Positions 1 through 8,833 of a stretch of 32,243 nucleotides of DNA are shown here, one piece after another. Every line of letters starts with the position of its first letter. The first letter of the stretch is position 1. A model generated the notes under the pieces. That model saw only the letters and a program-made list of their open reading frames with translations. It was not told where the DNA came from and did not search any database. The translations under genes were made by a program, and so were the position numbers. The stretch is from Candidatus Cryosericum septentrionale (GTDB taxonomy: Bacteria > Caldisericota > Caldisericia > Cryosericales > Cryosericaceae): contig NZ_QXIY01000047.1 of the NCBI RefSeq assembly GCF_003570995.1, positions 1 to 32,243 on the forward strand. Reading direction: 5' to 3'.

Positions 1-419
1 CCCAGGGATTGCCGCACCGCCTCCAGATCGTTGGTCACAAGTGCCATGAGGTCACCCGTCTTGTGAACGTCGTGAAAATCGGCGGACAACTCAAGATATT
101 TGGCGAACAGGTTGTCACGAACCTCCTGCTCCAGGTACCGGGCGCTTCCCCAGATAAGAAATCGCCAGAAGTAGCGGCCGACGGTTATTCCTGCAACAAG
201 CGCTGAGATCTGCAGGAGAGCAACGAGCAATGTATGTGCCGTTGCGGTAAACGAGGACAGGTCGTCGATGACTCTGGCGGTGATACCTGGAATGATAGTC
301 TGCGAAATATCGACAGCAGCCAGGATGAGAATGCCACACAGATAGCGCACCCAATATTTACGAATGATGGGCCCCAGGTGACGCAATATGCTTTTTTGTT
401 TGGTTTCCGTATTACTCAT
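1..419 (-). CDS. ABC exporter, N-terminal part (partial at window edge)
   Basis: Reading the minus strand from the ATG at 419-417 gives an open frame of about 139 codons that runs off the left edge. It begins MSNTETKQKSILRHLGPII and has hydrophobic helices around residues 22-40 and 65-85. It ends with a stretch (YLEQEVRDNLFAKYLELSADFH, then HKTGDLMALVTNDLEAVRQSLG) typical of the transmembrane domain of MsbA/MdlA/YheH-type ABC exporters, where intracellular loop 1 contacts the ATPase. The nucleotide-binding domain must lie outside the window. These proteins usually work as homo- or heterodimers exporting lipids or drugs from the cytoplasmic membrane; the substrate cannot be told here. The IS at 509-1815 begins only 90 bp upstream, so the native promoter may be altered. 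Confidence 0.8.
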   Translation of the reverse strand, partial: MSNTETKQKSILRHLGPIIRKYWVRYLCGILILAAVDISQTIIPGITARVIDDLSSFTATAHTLLVALLQISALVAGITVGRYFWRFLIWGSARYLEQEVRDNLFAKYLELSADFHDVHKTGDLMALVTNDLEAVRQSL

Positions 420-508
420 ACCTTCAAAGGATACTGGAAGCCGGCCGCGTTGTCAACCGCTGGAACCCTTTCGAGCCCCGAACGGGTACGACACATTGGC
501 CCTCCCTA

Positions 509-539
509 TTGCCTCACGGATAAACCTGCTCGAACGAGG
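509..539 (+). repeat. left terminal inverted repeat of IS1202-like element
   Basis: The sequence ATTGCCTCA-CGGA-TAAACCTGCTC matches the reverse complement of 1785-1815 apart from the four-base spacer and a few outer mismatches. Confidence 0.75.
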
Positions 540-554
540 AAACGTTGCCTCACA

Positions 555-1767
555 TCAGAAGCTCCTCGAAACCGGGTGAAGTTGCCAGTCCATGCCTTTC
601 CTCGGAATGATGTGGGGTTGGTCGTAGTTCCTGGTGAGAACAAGGTCCCGCAGGTGCCGTTGATCCTCAAGGATCGTATCATGAAGGGCGACAGGATCAA
701 GATGCTGCTCCTGACGCCTGAGCGCCTCCTTTGCTTCCTCCGTGATGCAGGGGGAGGCCAGGACACGCTCATACGGGGAGCAGGGTGCGCCATATGAGCG
801 GGTGACCTTGGCTCCCTGTCGTGTCTTGCGGGTGAGCTGCATCACCGGCAGGAAGAAGTTGGTGAACAGCCGGAGCGATTCATAGATCGTGTTCATGAGC
901 AGGACTTCCTCCTCGGTGTCATACCGGAGATACCAGACCGTCCTGCGGACGATGCTCCAGTTCTTCTGCTCCACTGGTCAGTTGTCATTCTTCCTGTATG
1001 GACGTGACCGTGCCTTGGTGATGTGCTCCTGCTGAGGGTAGCGGATCAGGTGGTTGTTCAAGAACTCGCTCCCGTACTCCGAATGGATGCCCAGGAGCGG
1101 GAACGGGAGGTCGCTGCGAATGTCTCTCAGTGCAGCAAAGATATACTCCTGACTCTTGTTCCGCACGGCCCTGGTCTCGGTCCACCCTGTTGCCACGTCG
1201 GTGACGTCCAGCAAGAAGGCATCCTCTCCCCCGGCAACACTGCCTTCATGGGTTACCAAGTCCACGGCGACGAACCATGGCCGGGGAGGGTCCCACTCCG
1301 CAGCAGTCTGGACAGGGACCTGCCGCAGGAGGAGCATGCCGGGACGAGGGTGCGGATGTTGCAACCGGTCACAGGTGGCCGGACTCATGTGGAGGAGGAG
1401 ACCACGGACAGCAGGAGCAAGGTCAAGCTGTCCCCGGGTCTCGAGGAAGGGGATGATGCGCCAGACGCTTGCCACAGAGCCTGTCCGAGAGGCGCCAGAA
1501 CTCCGTCAGCACAGGGATGACCGCTGCCGTATAGACGGATGCCCAGGGACGATGCACGAGACCTGTTCCCTGCGTTGCCCTCGCTCGCAGGGTGCTGCGT
1601 GCGGAGGAACGGTTAAGATGCGTCAGGTCCACGAACCCATCCAAGATCCTCGACTTCTCGTTCGGGGGTGCATGGAGATATTGTCCTCGCAGCTCGTTCA
1701 TGACGGCTTGTCGTTGCTTCACCGTTAACCCCATCTCCTCACCTCTCATCTGCTCACCCTCTTCCAT
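555..1767 (-). pseudogene. IS1202-like (rve/DDE integrase-fold) transposase, broken
   Basis: Three open pieces join into one transposase of about 400 residues. The N-terminal helix-turn-helix part (1767 to ~1470) contains KSRILDGFVDLTHLNRSSAR. The catalytic core (1475 to 978) contains FVAVDLVTHEG with the first Asp, and DVTDVATGWTETRAVRNKSQ. The C-terminal part (974 to 555) carries EQKNWSIVRR with the last acidic residue, and NTIYESLRLFTNFFLPVMQL. The order matches the IS1202/ISNCY integrase family. Two lesions are visible: a frameshift near 1460-1470, and an in-frame TGA at 978-980 where relatives have a residue between RPYRKNDN and VEQKN. The second catalytic motif is also degenerate (HSEYGSEF instead of a D-N-G-S-E-F form). 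The gene should not make active transposase. Confidence 0.75.
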
Positions 1768-1784
1768 GGTTCCTCCTCAGTCAC

Positions 1785-1815
1785 CTGTGTTGGAGCAGGT
1801 TTACTCATGAGGCAA
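1785..1815 (-). repeat. right terminal inverted repeat of IS1202-like element
   Basis: The reverse complement reads TTGCCTCATGAGTAAACCTG and continues CTCCAACACAGG. It pairs with the left end at 509-539. Confidence 0.75.
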
Positions 1816-1817
1816 CG

Positions 1818-1874
1818 ATGCGATTTGCAGTAGAAAATAGATGGGGCAATACGCATGCTTGGCAAAATTATTAA
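1818..1874 (+). other. 18-codon reading-frame remnant next to the IS end
   Basis: An 18-codon frame (MRFAVENRWGNTHAWQNY) starts just outside the IS right end in AT-rich sequence. It may be the remnant of a gene that preceded rbsK before the IS arrived, but nothing identifies it. The following bases to 1933 form a short leader for rbsK with a GGAG at 1919-1922. Confidence 0.2.
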
Positions 1875-1933
1875 AAAGTGATAGCCTTTTATTGAACGAA
1901 AAAGAATCGCTTGATTTAGGAGAGTATAAGATA

Positions 1934-2890
1934 GTGAACCACCGTATATTGGTTGTAGGAAGTATTAACATGGATTTAGTGATTAGGGCGCCTCATATCC
2001 CGCTTGCTGGCGAGACTCTTATCGGTGAAGAATTTCTCACTTTTCCAGGAGGGAAAGGGGCAAATCAAGCAGTAGCCGCCAGGCGCTTAGGCGGTGAAGT
2101 TCGCATGGTGGGGAAAGTAGGAAAAGATTCTTTTGGAAAGGCCTTATGGAAGAATATGGCCTCAGACAAAGTTGATGTTTCTGGAGTAGCGTCTGTAACA
2201 GGAGTTTCTACTGGAGTGGCTCTTATTATAGTTGATACAAAAGGGCAGAACTGTATTGTGGTATCTTCAGGAGCGAACATGAGTCTAAAGCCCGAAGATC
2301 TTCAAAGGTTTAGGGACTATTTTTCCTGGGCAGAAGTAGCTGTTTTTCAGTTGGAATCTCCAATTGAAACTGTTTTAGAGGGAGTGAAAATGGCTAAGAA
2401 TAAAGGGATAATGGTTATTCTAAATCCTGCTCCTGCTAGAGCCCTTCCACCAGAGATTTGGAAAATGATAGATATTTTTGCTCCTAACGAGATAGAAGCT
2501 GCTATTCTATCTTATGGGTTAGAAAGTAATCTAAAGATAGAAGAGGCATCTAGAGAGTTTCTTTCAAAAGGAGTAAAAGAAGTGATTATCTCATTAGGGG
2601 AGAAGGGGTGCTATTACGATTCTGGAAAGGAAAGTTTTTTTCTACCCGCTTTCCAGGTTGATGCTATTGATTCCACAGCGGCAGGAGATGCTTTCGTTGG
2701 AGCTCTTGCTGTAGGGTTAGCTTCTGGTTGGGACACTAGAAGAAGACTTTTATTTGCTTCTGCTAGTGGAGCCCTTGCCTGTACACATAAAGGTGCTCAA
2801 TCCTCACTTCCCAGAGAGGAGGAAGTAGAAAGTTTTTTGAAGTTAAAAGAGGAGAGTATACATGAAAAAAATAGGAATTTTAAACTATGA
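1934..2890 (+). CDS. rbsK: ribokinase
   Basis: PfkB-family kinase that would convert D-ribose to ribose 5-phosphate in the cytoplasm. Visible motifs are the N-terminal ILVVGSINMDLV, the sugar-binding FPGGKGANQA, and the C-terminal anion-hole/catalytic segment STAAGDAFVGAL, whose Asp is the expected base. Length is about 318 residues, normal for the family. The frame is open upstream to 1841, but homology starts at the chosen GTG (1934), preceded by AGGAGAG at 1917-1923; GTG versus an upstream ATG is not certain. Its end overlaps rbsD by 29 bp. Base composition is clearly AT-richer than the backbone genes at 9-18 kb, pointing to transfer. It is first of six genes in the rbs operon. Confidence 0.9.
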   Translation: MNHRILVVGSINMDLVIRAPHIPLAGETLIGEEFLTFPGGKGANQAVAARRLGGEVRMVGKVGKDSFGKALWKNMASDKVDVSGVASVTGVSTGVALIIVDTKGQNCIVVSSGANMSLKPEDLQRFRDYFSWAEVAVFQLESPIETVLEGVKMAKNKGIMVILNPAPARALPPEIWKMIDIFAPNEIEAAILSYGLESNLKIEEASREFLSKGVKEVIISLGEKGCYYDSGKESFFLPAFQVDAIDSTAAGDAFVGALAVGLASGWDTRRRLLFASASGALACTHKGAQSSLPREEEVESFLKLKEESIHEKNRNFKL

Positions 2891-3257
2891 TATTTCAAGT
2901 GTTATAGCCAGTATGGGGCATGGTGATTTAATTGTAATTGCAGATGCTGGATTATCCATTCCTTCAAGTACTAAAAGAATCGACCTTGCCCTCGAGAAAA
3001 ACTTACCAACTTTTTTGGATACCGTACGTGTGATTTTAAAGGAGCTTCAAGTGGAAGAGGCCTTGATTGCATCTGAGATGAGAGAGAAGAATCCTGAGGT
3101 TAGAGAAAAGCTTTTGGCACTTTTAGGTGATGTCCCCATCCGCGAGATACCTCATGAAGAGTTCAAGAAAATGACACAGAATGCTAAGGCAGTAGTGCGC
3201 ACTGGAGAGTTCACTCCTTACGCCAATGTGATTTTGAAAGGAGGAGTAGTATTTTGA
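2862..3257 (+). CDS. rbsD: D-ribose pyranase
   Basis: 131 residues, normal RbsD length. RbsD interconverts the pyranose and furanose forms of ribose so that ribokinase receives usable substrate. The catalytic His lies in the N-terminal MGHGD motif (about residues 18-22), and the C-terminal VRTGEFTPYANVIL segment is the conserved subunit-interface and active-site strand. It overlaps rbsK by 29 bp and rbsC by 4 bp, so translation is probably coupled. Its presence supports ribose (or a sugar with the same anomer problem) as substrate. Confidence 0.93.
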   Translation: MKKIGILNYDISSVIASMGHGDLIVIADAGLSIPSSTKRIDLALEKNLPTFLDTVRVILKELQVEEALIASEMREKNPEVREKLLALLGDVPIREIPHEEFKKMTQNAKAVVRTGEFTPYANVILKGGVVF

Positions 3258-4207
3258 TTTCTACCGCATCCTTAAAAAAGGGAGTTAATTGGAAGATATT
3301 TTTAAGAAACTACGGCATTGTCATCTCTTTCTTTTTATTGTGCTTGGCGCTATCTCTAGTTTCTGACAGATTTCTTACCTGGACAAATATCTTGAATGTG
3401 CTTAGACAATCTTCTATCAATGGTATTATTGCCGTTGGTATGACTTTCGTAATTCTCACTGCTGGAATTGATCTCTCTGTGGGCTCAGTTTTGGCATTAA
3501 CAGCTGTTGTGACTGCCAGCCTTTTACAGAGAGGCTTGCCGATTTCACTTGTAATTATCACAGGATTGGCTTTAGGGGCGGTACTGGGTTCGGTTTCTGG
3601 ATTGTTGGTAAGCCATTTGCACTTATTTCCGATTATCACCACCCTTGGAATGATGACCATTTCTCGGGGGTTGGCACTTACCTATACAGGAGGAATGCCG
3701 ATAACTACTCTGCCTTCTTCTTTCGATTTTATAGGTGCAGGTTCTTTAGGTCCCATACCCATACCCATCGTGGTTGCTGCCTTCATCTTTCTGGCTGGGC
3801 ATTTTATTCTGACTCGCACAAACTTGGGATTATATATTTACTCCCTTGGAGATAATCCAGTAGCTGCAAGGCTCTCGGGAATCTCTGCGAACAAGGTGAT
3901 TCTCTTTGTATACGCCCTCTCTGGTTTTTTATCTGCTCTAGCGGGAATGATTCTCATAGGCAGGTTGGATTCTGCTGCGCCTACGTTAGGCTCCGGCTAT
4001 GAGTTTGATGCTATTGCTGCTGTAGTAGTCGGGGGGACAAGCCTGGCTGGAGGAGAAGGCAACCTTTTCGGTACTTTGATAGGAGCACTCCTTATTGGAG
4101 TTTTGAATAATGGGTTAAACCTCTTGAATGTATCTGCTCTCTGGGAGGGAGTGGTGAAAGGCTTAGTTATCGCTTTTGCTTTGCTTATGTATCGGGCGGT
4201 AAAATGA
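3254..4207 (+). CDS. rbsC: ribose ABC transporter permease (first copy)
   Basis: 317-residue polytopic membrane protein of the BPD_transp_2 family. It has the family marks LTAGIDLSVGSVLAL near residues 70-84, TRTNLGLYIYSLGDNPVAARLSGI in the cytoplasmic loop that contacts the ATPase, and AAVVVGGTSLAGGEG near residue 260. The start is a TTG at 3254 inside the rbsD stop (TTGA overlap), preceded by GGAGG about 10 bp upstream. It would form the membrane channel with RbsA and, unusually, share the operon with a second permease gene at 6801-7760. Confidence 0.9.
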   Translation: MISTASLKKGVNWKIFLRNYGIVISFFLLCLALSLVSDRFLTWTNILNVLRQSSINGIIAVGMTFVILTAGIDLSVGSVLALTAVVTASLLQRGLPISLVIITGLALGAVLGSVSGLLVSHLHLFPIITTLGMMTISRGLALTYTGGMPITTLPSSFDFIGAGSLGPIPIPIVVAAFIFLAGHFILTRTNLGLYIYSLGDNPVAARLSGISANKVILFVYALSGFLSALAGMILIGRLDSAAPTLGSGYEFDAIAAVVVGGTSLAGGEGNLFGTLIGALLIGVLNNGLNLLNVSALWEGVVKGLVIAFALLMYRAVK

Positions 4208-4258
4208 CAAAAAGGGGGTGATATAGGGAAGAAAGTGGAAATGAAAAAGCCATGCAAC

Positions 4259-4338
4259 TTGTTAGGAAGGAGATGGTAAAGATGAAGAATGAAGTTTTAG
4301 AAGGAACAATTGTTAGAAAGGAGATGAAGAAGATGAAA
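4259..4338 (+). repeat. duplicated ribosome-binding/start region before rbsB
   Basis: Two imperfect copies of about 30 bp, at 4259-4289 and 4310-4338, each read TTGTTAG, AAGGAGATG and then AAGATGAA. Both carry an SD-like GGAG followed by in-frame ATGs, so the start of rbsB is duplicated. The second copy, next to the signal peptide, is the better start. Confidence 0.6.
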
Positions 4339-5250
4339 AAGTTCGTGATAATTGCATTGAGCCTGGTGTTGGTCGTTTCTTTAGTTACTTCTTGTGCCAA
4401 GACCACACCAACTGCCAAGAAACCCACTTTAGGACTGGTGCTTTCTACTTTGACTAACCCTTTCTTCGTTACCTTGCTTGATGGTGCTCAAGAAGAAGCA
4501 AAAACTTCCGGAGTAACTCTAATTGCCATGGACTCTCAGAACGACTCTGCCAAAGAAGCCTCTAACATAGAAGACCTTATCTCGCGCAAGGTAGATGCTA
4601 TCTTAGTTAATCCTACGGATGCAGATGCCGTAGTGCCTTCCATCAAAAAGGCCAATGATGCTAATATACCTGTGATTACAATCGATCGTGCGGCTAATGG
4701 TGGTGTAGTTGTGAGTCACATTGCTTCTGATAATGTTGCTGGTGGGAAGATGGCTGCGGAGTTCCTAGGAAAAGCCTTGAATGGTAAGGGTAAAGTGGTT
4801 GAGCTTCAGGGAATTGCTGGTACCTCTGCGGCTCGTGATCGGGGTACTGGATTCGATACAACAATGGCAAAGGAGTTTCCAGATATCCAGATAATTGCTC
4901 GCCAGACTGCAGACTTTGACCGTGCTAAGGGATTATCTGTCTTTGAGAACATTCTCACTGCCCAGCCAATGATTGATGGTGTCTTTGCTCAGAACGACGA
5001 GATGGTTTTAGGAGCTATCCAAGCAGCAGAAGCAGCTAAACGTACTGGTATCACTTTTGTTGGTTATGATGCTGTTGATGATGCTATTACGGCAATAAAG
5101 GGTGGAAAGTTAGCCGCAACTGTTCAACAGCAGCCAGCAGTTATGGGTAAGCTAGGAGTAGAAACAGCGGTTAATGCCCTCAATGGACAGACAGTAGATA
5201 AGTTCATTCCTGTTCCTCTAAATCTGGTTACAAAAGAGAATACACCTTAG
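4333..5250 (+). CDS. rbsB: ribose-type substrate-binding lipoprotein
   Basis: Periplasmic-binding protein of the Peripla_BP_4 family. It captures the sugar outside the membrane and hands it to the RbsC/RbsA complex. The chosen ATG at 4333 gives the signal peptide MKKFVIIALSLVLVVSLVTS followed by Cys21, a lipobox, so it is probably membrane-anchored. The mature part shows LVLSTLTNPFFVTLLDGAQ, ILVNPTDADAVVP, ITIDRAANGG and VFAQNDEMVLGA, all typical of RbsB. Length from this start is 305 residues. Longer in-frame starts at 4252, 4273 and 4324 exist but would place a charged extension before the signal. The SD AAAGGAG at 4317-4323 supports 4333. A strong hairpin follows the stop. Confidence 0.9.
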   Translation: MKKFVIIALSLVLVVSLVTSCAKTTPTAKKPTLGLVLSTLTNPFFVTLLDGAQEEAKTSGVTLIAMDSQNDSAKEASNIEDLISRKVDAILVNPTDADAVVPSIKKANDANIPVITIDRAANGGVVVSHIASDNVAGGKMAAEFLGKALNGKGKVVELQGIAGTSAARDRGTGFDTTMAKEFPDIQIIARQTADFDRAKGLSVFENILTAQPMIDGVFAQNDEMVLGAIQAAEAAKRTGITFVGYDAVDDAITAIKGGKLAATVQQQPAVMGKLGVETAVNALNGQTVDKFIPVPLNLVTKENTP

Positions 5251-5254
5251 TAGA

Positions 5255-5285
5255 AATGAGGGCTGGCATCTAGCCAGCCCTCATT
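5255..5285 (+). terminator. intercistronic hairpin between rbsB and rbsA
   Basis: A perfect 13-bp stem (AATGAGGGCTGGC / GCCAGCCCTCATT) with a 5-base loop, followed by TAAAAG rather than a long T-run. Such hairpins after binding-protein genes usually protect the upstream mRNA or attenuate transcription into the ATPase gene, so RbsB can exceed RbsA. Full termination is unlikely because rbsA follows at once. Confidence 0.75.
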
Positions 5286-5299
5286 AAAAGAGGAAATCA

Positions 5300-6808
5300 A
5301 TGGCTGAAAATCAAGTAAGTCTCGAGATGCATGGAATATCCAAGAGTTTCCCGGGAGTGCAAGCCCTCAAGGAAGTAGATCTTATCTTACATCGTGGGGA
5401 AATTCTTGGATTGGTAGGAGAAAATGGAGCTGGAAAAAGTACCCTTATGAATATTCTTACTGGAATTCTTCATTCTGACACAGGGATAATCACCCTCAAA
5501 GGAAAACCTGTGAATATTGAGAACCCCCGTCAAGCTCAAATTATGGGAATAAGCATTATCCACCAGGAACTTTCCGTTCTGCCTAATCTCACAGTAGGGC
5601 AGAATGTTTTTCTTGGAAGAGAACCCAGACTTCCTATTCATTTCCTTGTCGACTGGAAAAACCTCTATTACTTGGCGAAGGAACACTTTAAGAAGCTTAA
5701 TCTAGATATAGACCCACACATCCTACTTTCCGAACTCTCTGTTGCCCAGCGTCAGATGGTGGAGGTTGCCAGAGCTCTGTCCTTCAAGGCAGACATCGTC
5801 GTCATGGACGAACCTACTTCCACTCTCACCGAAATGGAAGTGAAGAACCTTTTTTCGCTTATACACACACTAAAAGAGCAGGGTATATCTATTGTTTTCA
5901 TTTCTCATCGCCTTGAGGAGATTTTTCGAATCGTAGACAGAGTGATTGTTTTGAGAGACGGAGTCCTTGTGGGTAGTGCTCCCATTTCCCAAGTTGACCC
6001 TAAGCAACTAGTGATGATGATGGTAGGCCGGGAGTTAAAAGAAATGTTTCCAAAAGAGTCGCTACCCCAGAAAGAGAAAGTACTTTCTGTGAAAAATCTA
6101 AAAAGGGGCAAGGATTTAAAGGGTGTTAGCTTTGATCTGCACCGAGGGGAGATATTGGGACTTGCTGGTCTTGTAGGATCTGGACGGACATTTGTTGCTA
6201 GGGCAATTTTCGGAGCTGACCCATTAGAAGAGGGGGAGATCTGGATTGAGGGGAAAAAGGTGCAGATTCGCTCTCCCCAGGAAGCTATCTCTTATGGCAT
6301 TAGTTTTCTCCCAGAAGACCGCAAAGCCCAGGGACTCTTTCTAAAATTACCCTTAAGCTCTAATATTGCTATAACAGACATGAAGGAGCTATCTTTTTTG
6401 GGGATAATTATCTTCAAAAAACTCCAAGAGCTTGCCTCGTCTTTCGTAAACAAGCTAAAAATCAGGACGCCAAGTATCTTTCAAATAGTACGCAACCTCT
6501 CTGGAGGCACTCAGCAGAAGGTAGTGCTCGCTAAGTGGCTTGCCTTGAAACCAAAGGTACTTATTCTGGATGAACCCACGGTAGGCATTGATGTGGCTAC
6601 CAAAGCAGAGATCCATGCCCTTATGAATGGTTTAGCAAAAGAAGGGGTTGCAATTCTCATGATCTCTTCAGAGCTCCCCGAGGTTCTTGGGGTTAGTGAT
6701 CGTATCCTCGTTATGCATGAGGGACTAATCTCCGGTGAGTTTCTCAGACAGGATGCTACTCAAGACAAGATTATGCTCTGCGCCACTGGAGGAGCAAATA
6801 ATGGCTAA
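5300..6808 (+). CDS. rbsA: ribose ABC transporter ATP-binding protein
   Basis: 502 residues, the usual length for the fused double ATPase of sugar importers. The N-terminal domain has Walker A GENGAGKST, signature LSVAQRQMVEVARAL and Walker B IVVMDEPTSTLT. The C-terminal domain has a degenerate P-loop GLVGSGRT, signature LSGGTQQKVVLAKWL and Walker B VLILDEPTVGIDVATK. The weaker second P-loop is normal for RbsA/MglA. The start ATG 5300 follows AGAGGAAATCA. It overlaps the second permease gene by 8 bp, so all six genes look like one operon. Confidence 0.93.
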   Translation: MAENQVSLEMHGISKSFPGVQALKEVDLILHRGEILGLVGENGAGKSTLMNILTGILHSDTGIITLKGKPVNIENPRQAQIMGISIIHQELSVLPNLTVGQNVFLGREPRLPIHFLVDWKNLYYLAKEHFKKLNLDIDPHILLSELSVAQRQMVEVARALSFKADIVVMDEPTSTLTEMEVKNLFSLIHTLKEQGISIVFISHRLEEIFRIVDRVIVLRDGVLVGSAPISQVDPKQLVMMMVGRELKEMFPKESLPQKEKVLSVKNLKRGKDLKGVSFDLHRGEILGLAGLVGSGRTFVARAIFGADPLEEGEIWIEGKKVQIRSPQEAISYGISFLPEDRKAQGLFLKLPLSSNIAITDMKELSFLGIIIFKKLQELASSFVNKLKIRTPSIFQIVRNLSGGTQQKVVLAKWLALKPKVLILDEPTVGIDVATKAEIHALMNGLAKEGVAILMISSELPEVLGVSDRILVMHEGLISGEFLRQDATQDKIMLCATGGANNG

Positions 6809-7760
6809 AGAAAAGACTTTCAATGAGTTCTTACGCAATTCCTCTGCGTATCTTATTCTTTTGGGCTTGGTAGTAATTTTCACTACTCTCACTCCACGCT
6901 TCTTGAGTCTCACAAATCTGATAAATGTTTTCCTCCAGACCTCTATCGTGGCATTGTTGGCTATTGGACAGACATTTGTCATGCTTACCGGGGGGATTGA
7001 TCTTTCGGTAGGTATGGTGGGTATCTGCTGTGGTGCTATTGCTGCAGGATTTGCAACTGGATACGGCTTTGGCTTTACACTAGGAACTTATCCGGCACTT
7101 ATACTGGGTCTTCTTCTTGGAGCAACCCTGGGAGGAATAAGTGGTCTACTCATTGTCCTGGGCAACTTTCCTCCTTTCGTAGCTACTTTAGTAATGATGG
7201 CTATTGCCCAGGGAATAACTCTGGTCTTTACTCAGGGAAGGCCTATAGCCGGTTTGCCTAGTTCTTTTATCTTCTGGGGCTCAGGGTCGGTTGGTGGAAT
7301 TCCTATGCCGGTTCTACTTCTTGTTATAGGAGTTGTCCTAGCCTACTTCCTTCTCACTTGTACTTCTTTTGGACTATATATCTACGCTATCGGTGGGAAC
7401 AAGGAAATGGCCAGGCTTTCAGGAATCAGTGCACGCAAGGTGGAGCTTGGTGCCTACATTATCTCTGGTCTTACTGCTGCATTGGGTGGGCTAGTTCTTA
7501 CGGGTAGACTAGCCTCTGCCCAACCAAATGTAGGTGAAGGACTGAATTTGGATTCCATTGCTGCTTGCGTTCTTGGTGGGACGAGTCTTTTTGGTGGAAA
7601 AGGAAACATGCTCAAGACTTTAGTAGGAGCTCTGATCATGGGTGCTCTGGCAAATGGACTGAACTTAATAGGTGTCCCATCTTATCCTCAACTAGTAATT
7701 AAGGGATTAGTATTCATAGCTGCGGTGACTCTATATATTGTCTCTTCTCGCAAGCATTAA
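6801..7760 (+). CDS. ribose-type ABC transporter permease (second copy)
   Basis: 319 residues with the same family motifs as the first permease: LTGGIDLSVGMVGI, GLYIYAIGGNKEMARLSGISA and AACVLGGTSLFGGKGN. The two sequences are clearly diverged, not a recent copy. The start ATG 6801 lies inside the end of rbsA (8-bp overlap) with GGAGG about 10 bp upstream; the frame is open further upstream but that part only shadows rbsA. Two permeases with one double ATPase is the arrangement of LsrC/LsrD-type systems and suggests a heterodimeric channel. It stops 5 bp before the IS30 end. Confidence 0.88.
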   Translation: MAKEKTFNEFLRNSSAYLILLGLVVIFTTLTPRFLSLTNLINVFLQTSIVALLAIGQTFVMLTGGIDLSVGMVGICCGAIAAGFATGYGFGFTLGTYPALILGLLLGATLGGISGLLIVLGNFPPFVATLVMMAIAQGITLVFTQGRPIAGLPSSFIFWGSGSVGGIPMPVLLLVIGVVLAYFLLTCTSFGLYIYAIGGNKEMARLSGISARKVELGAYIISGLTAALGGLVLTGRLASAQPNVGEGLNLDSIAACVLGGTSLFGGKGNMLKTLVGALIMGALANGLNLIGVPSYPQLVIKGLVFIAAVTLYIVSSRKH

Positions 7761-7765
7761 AATTA

Positions 7766-8833
7766 TCTGGCGGTTTGTCAAACCAAGTGCAACAATTCTT
7801 CTGCCAAGGCCTGATACGGCGTTTTCCAGTTGAGACATTTCCGTGGACGGCTATTGAGCAGGCGGGTCGCATGATCCAGATGTTCCTGCATCACCGTTGA
7901 AAAGCTTCTGTACTTGGGAAAGAACTGGCGTAACAACCCATTCGTGTTTTCATTGGTAGGCCTTTCCCATGGACTATGCGATGAGCAAAGTATACCTGTG
8001 CGTTCGATTCAGCCGTTATGGCTTTATGGGCCGCAAATTCTTTGCCATTGTCTACCGTCAATGTATGACAGGGCAACGCCTTTAAGCTGTTGCAGGTTGA
8101 TTCCTTCAGGGTTTCTGCGCGGTGATCATCAAGCTTCTTTCCAACCAGGAACCGCGCTTTTCTATCGACCAACGTCATAAAGCACCCGGTTCAACATTTT
8201 CCAGCGACCGTATCGCCTTCCCAGTCACCTACACGACTTCTGGCAGCTGCTTCGGTTGACCGCTTACCCTTGGATATGCAATCCGGGATTGTCCCTCTGC
8301 GTTCTTCACCTTCCGCTTTGTGGGATTTTCCTTGCTGCCTGAGTTTTTCTCGGAGAACGGTTGGTAACCAACCGTTCTTCAAGGCCCGGTAGATAGTTGT
8401 GGTGCAAAGGCTCATGCCATGATGACCAATAATCTGCTCAGGAGACCAGTACTGCTCCAGTCCACTGATGATATGCTTCTGACGTTCTGGTCTCATGACC
8501 TTCAGGTGAGGCTTGCATGCCTGTCTGGGAATTGTGTATGAATTCTGTGCTTCATGGGCGCTGTAGCCCGTTCTTCCGGTATTCCTGTGGAGTTCTCGGC
8601 TGATCGTACTCTTGCTTCGACCAAGTGTTTGAGCGATCTGTGTGATGTCTTTCTGATTGTGATGCATCCGCAGTATGCACTCGCGTTCACTCATGGTAAG
8701 ATGGTGGTAGCTCACCCTGTAACCCTCCTATGCCAATGGCTGTGTGATTACTTCCATTCTATCGCATTACTTTGTCTCGGTGGGCTTCCTTTTCCAGTTC
8801 AGCTCGTTGCACTTAGATTGTATAGCCGCCAGA
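7766..8833 (-). mobile_element. IS30-family insertion sequence (decayed)
   Basis: A 1068-bp element with terminal inverted repeats of about 28 bp. Both ends read TCTGGCGG, then about 12 variable bases, then AAGTGCAAC (7766-7794, and the reverse of 8833-8805). The single transposase gene is broken. Size and ends fit IS30. It closes the right side of the rbs cassette. Confidence 0.85.
7778..8715 (-). pseudogene. IS30-family transposase, broken
   Basis: The N-terminal half (8715-8191) has the IS30 helix-turn-helix (YHHLTMSERECILRMH, IAQTLGRSKSTISRELHRN), the segment YWSPEQIIGH and RVGDWEGDTVAGK with the first catalytic Asp. An in-frame TGA at 8191-8193 interrupts just before TLVDRKARFLV, where relatives have Gly. 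The frame resumes to TVDNGKEFAAH (second Asp), then a frameshift near 7980 moves the reading to SPWERPTNENTNGLLRQFFP, the typical end containing the last catalytic Glu. The true stop is TGA at 7780-7778. With one nonsense codon and one frameshift it should be inactive. Confidence 0.88.

Larger units (their letters stand above)
509..1815 (-). mobile_element. IS1202-like insertion sequence (decayed)
   Basis: A 1307-bp element defined by imperfect terminal inverted repeats of about 28-30 bp. Both ends read TTGCCTCA, then four variable bases, then TAAACCTGCTC-AAC, at 509-539 and on the opposite strand at 1815-1785. It holds one broken transposase gene on the minus strand. No clear target duplication is visible. 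It separates the ABC exporter from the AT-rich rbs operon and forms the left border of that cassette. Confidence 0.8.
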
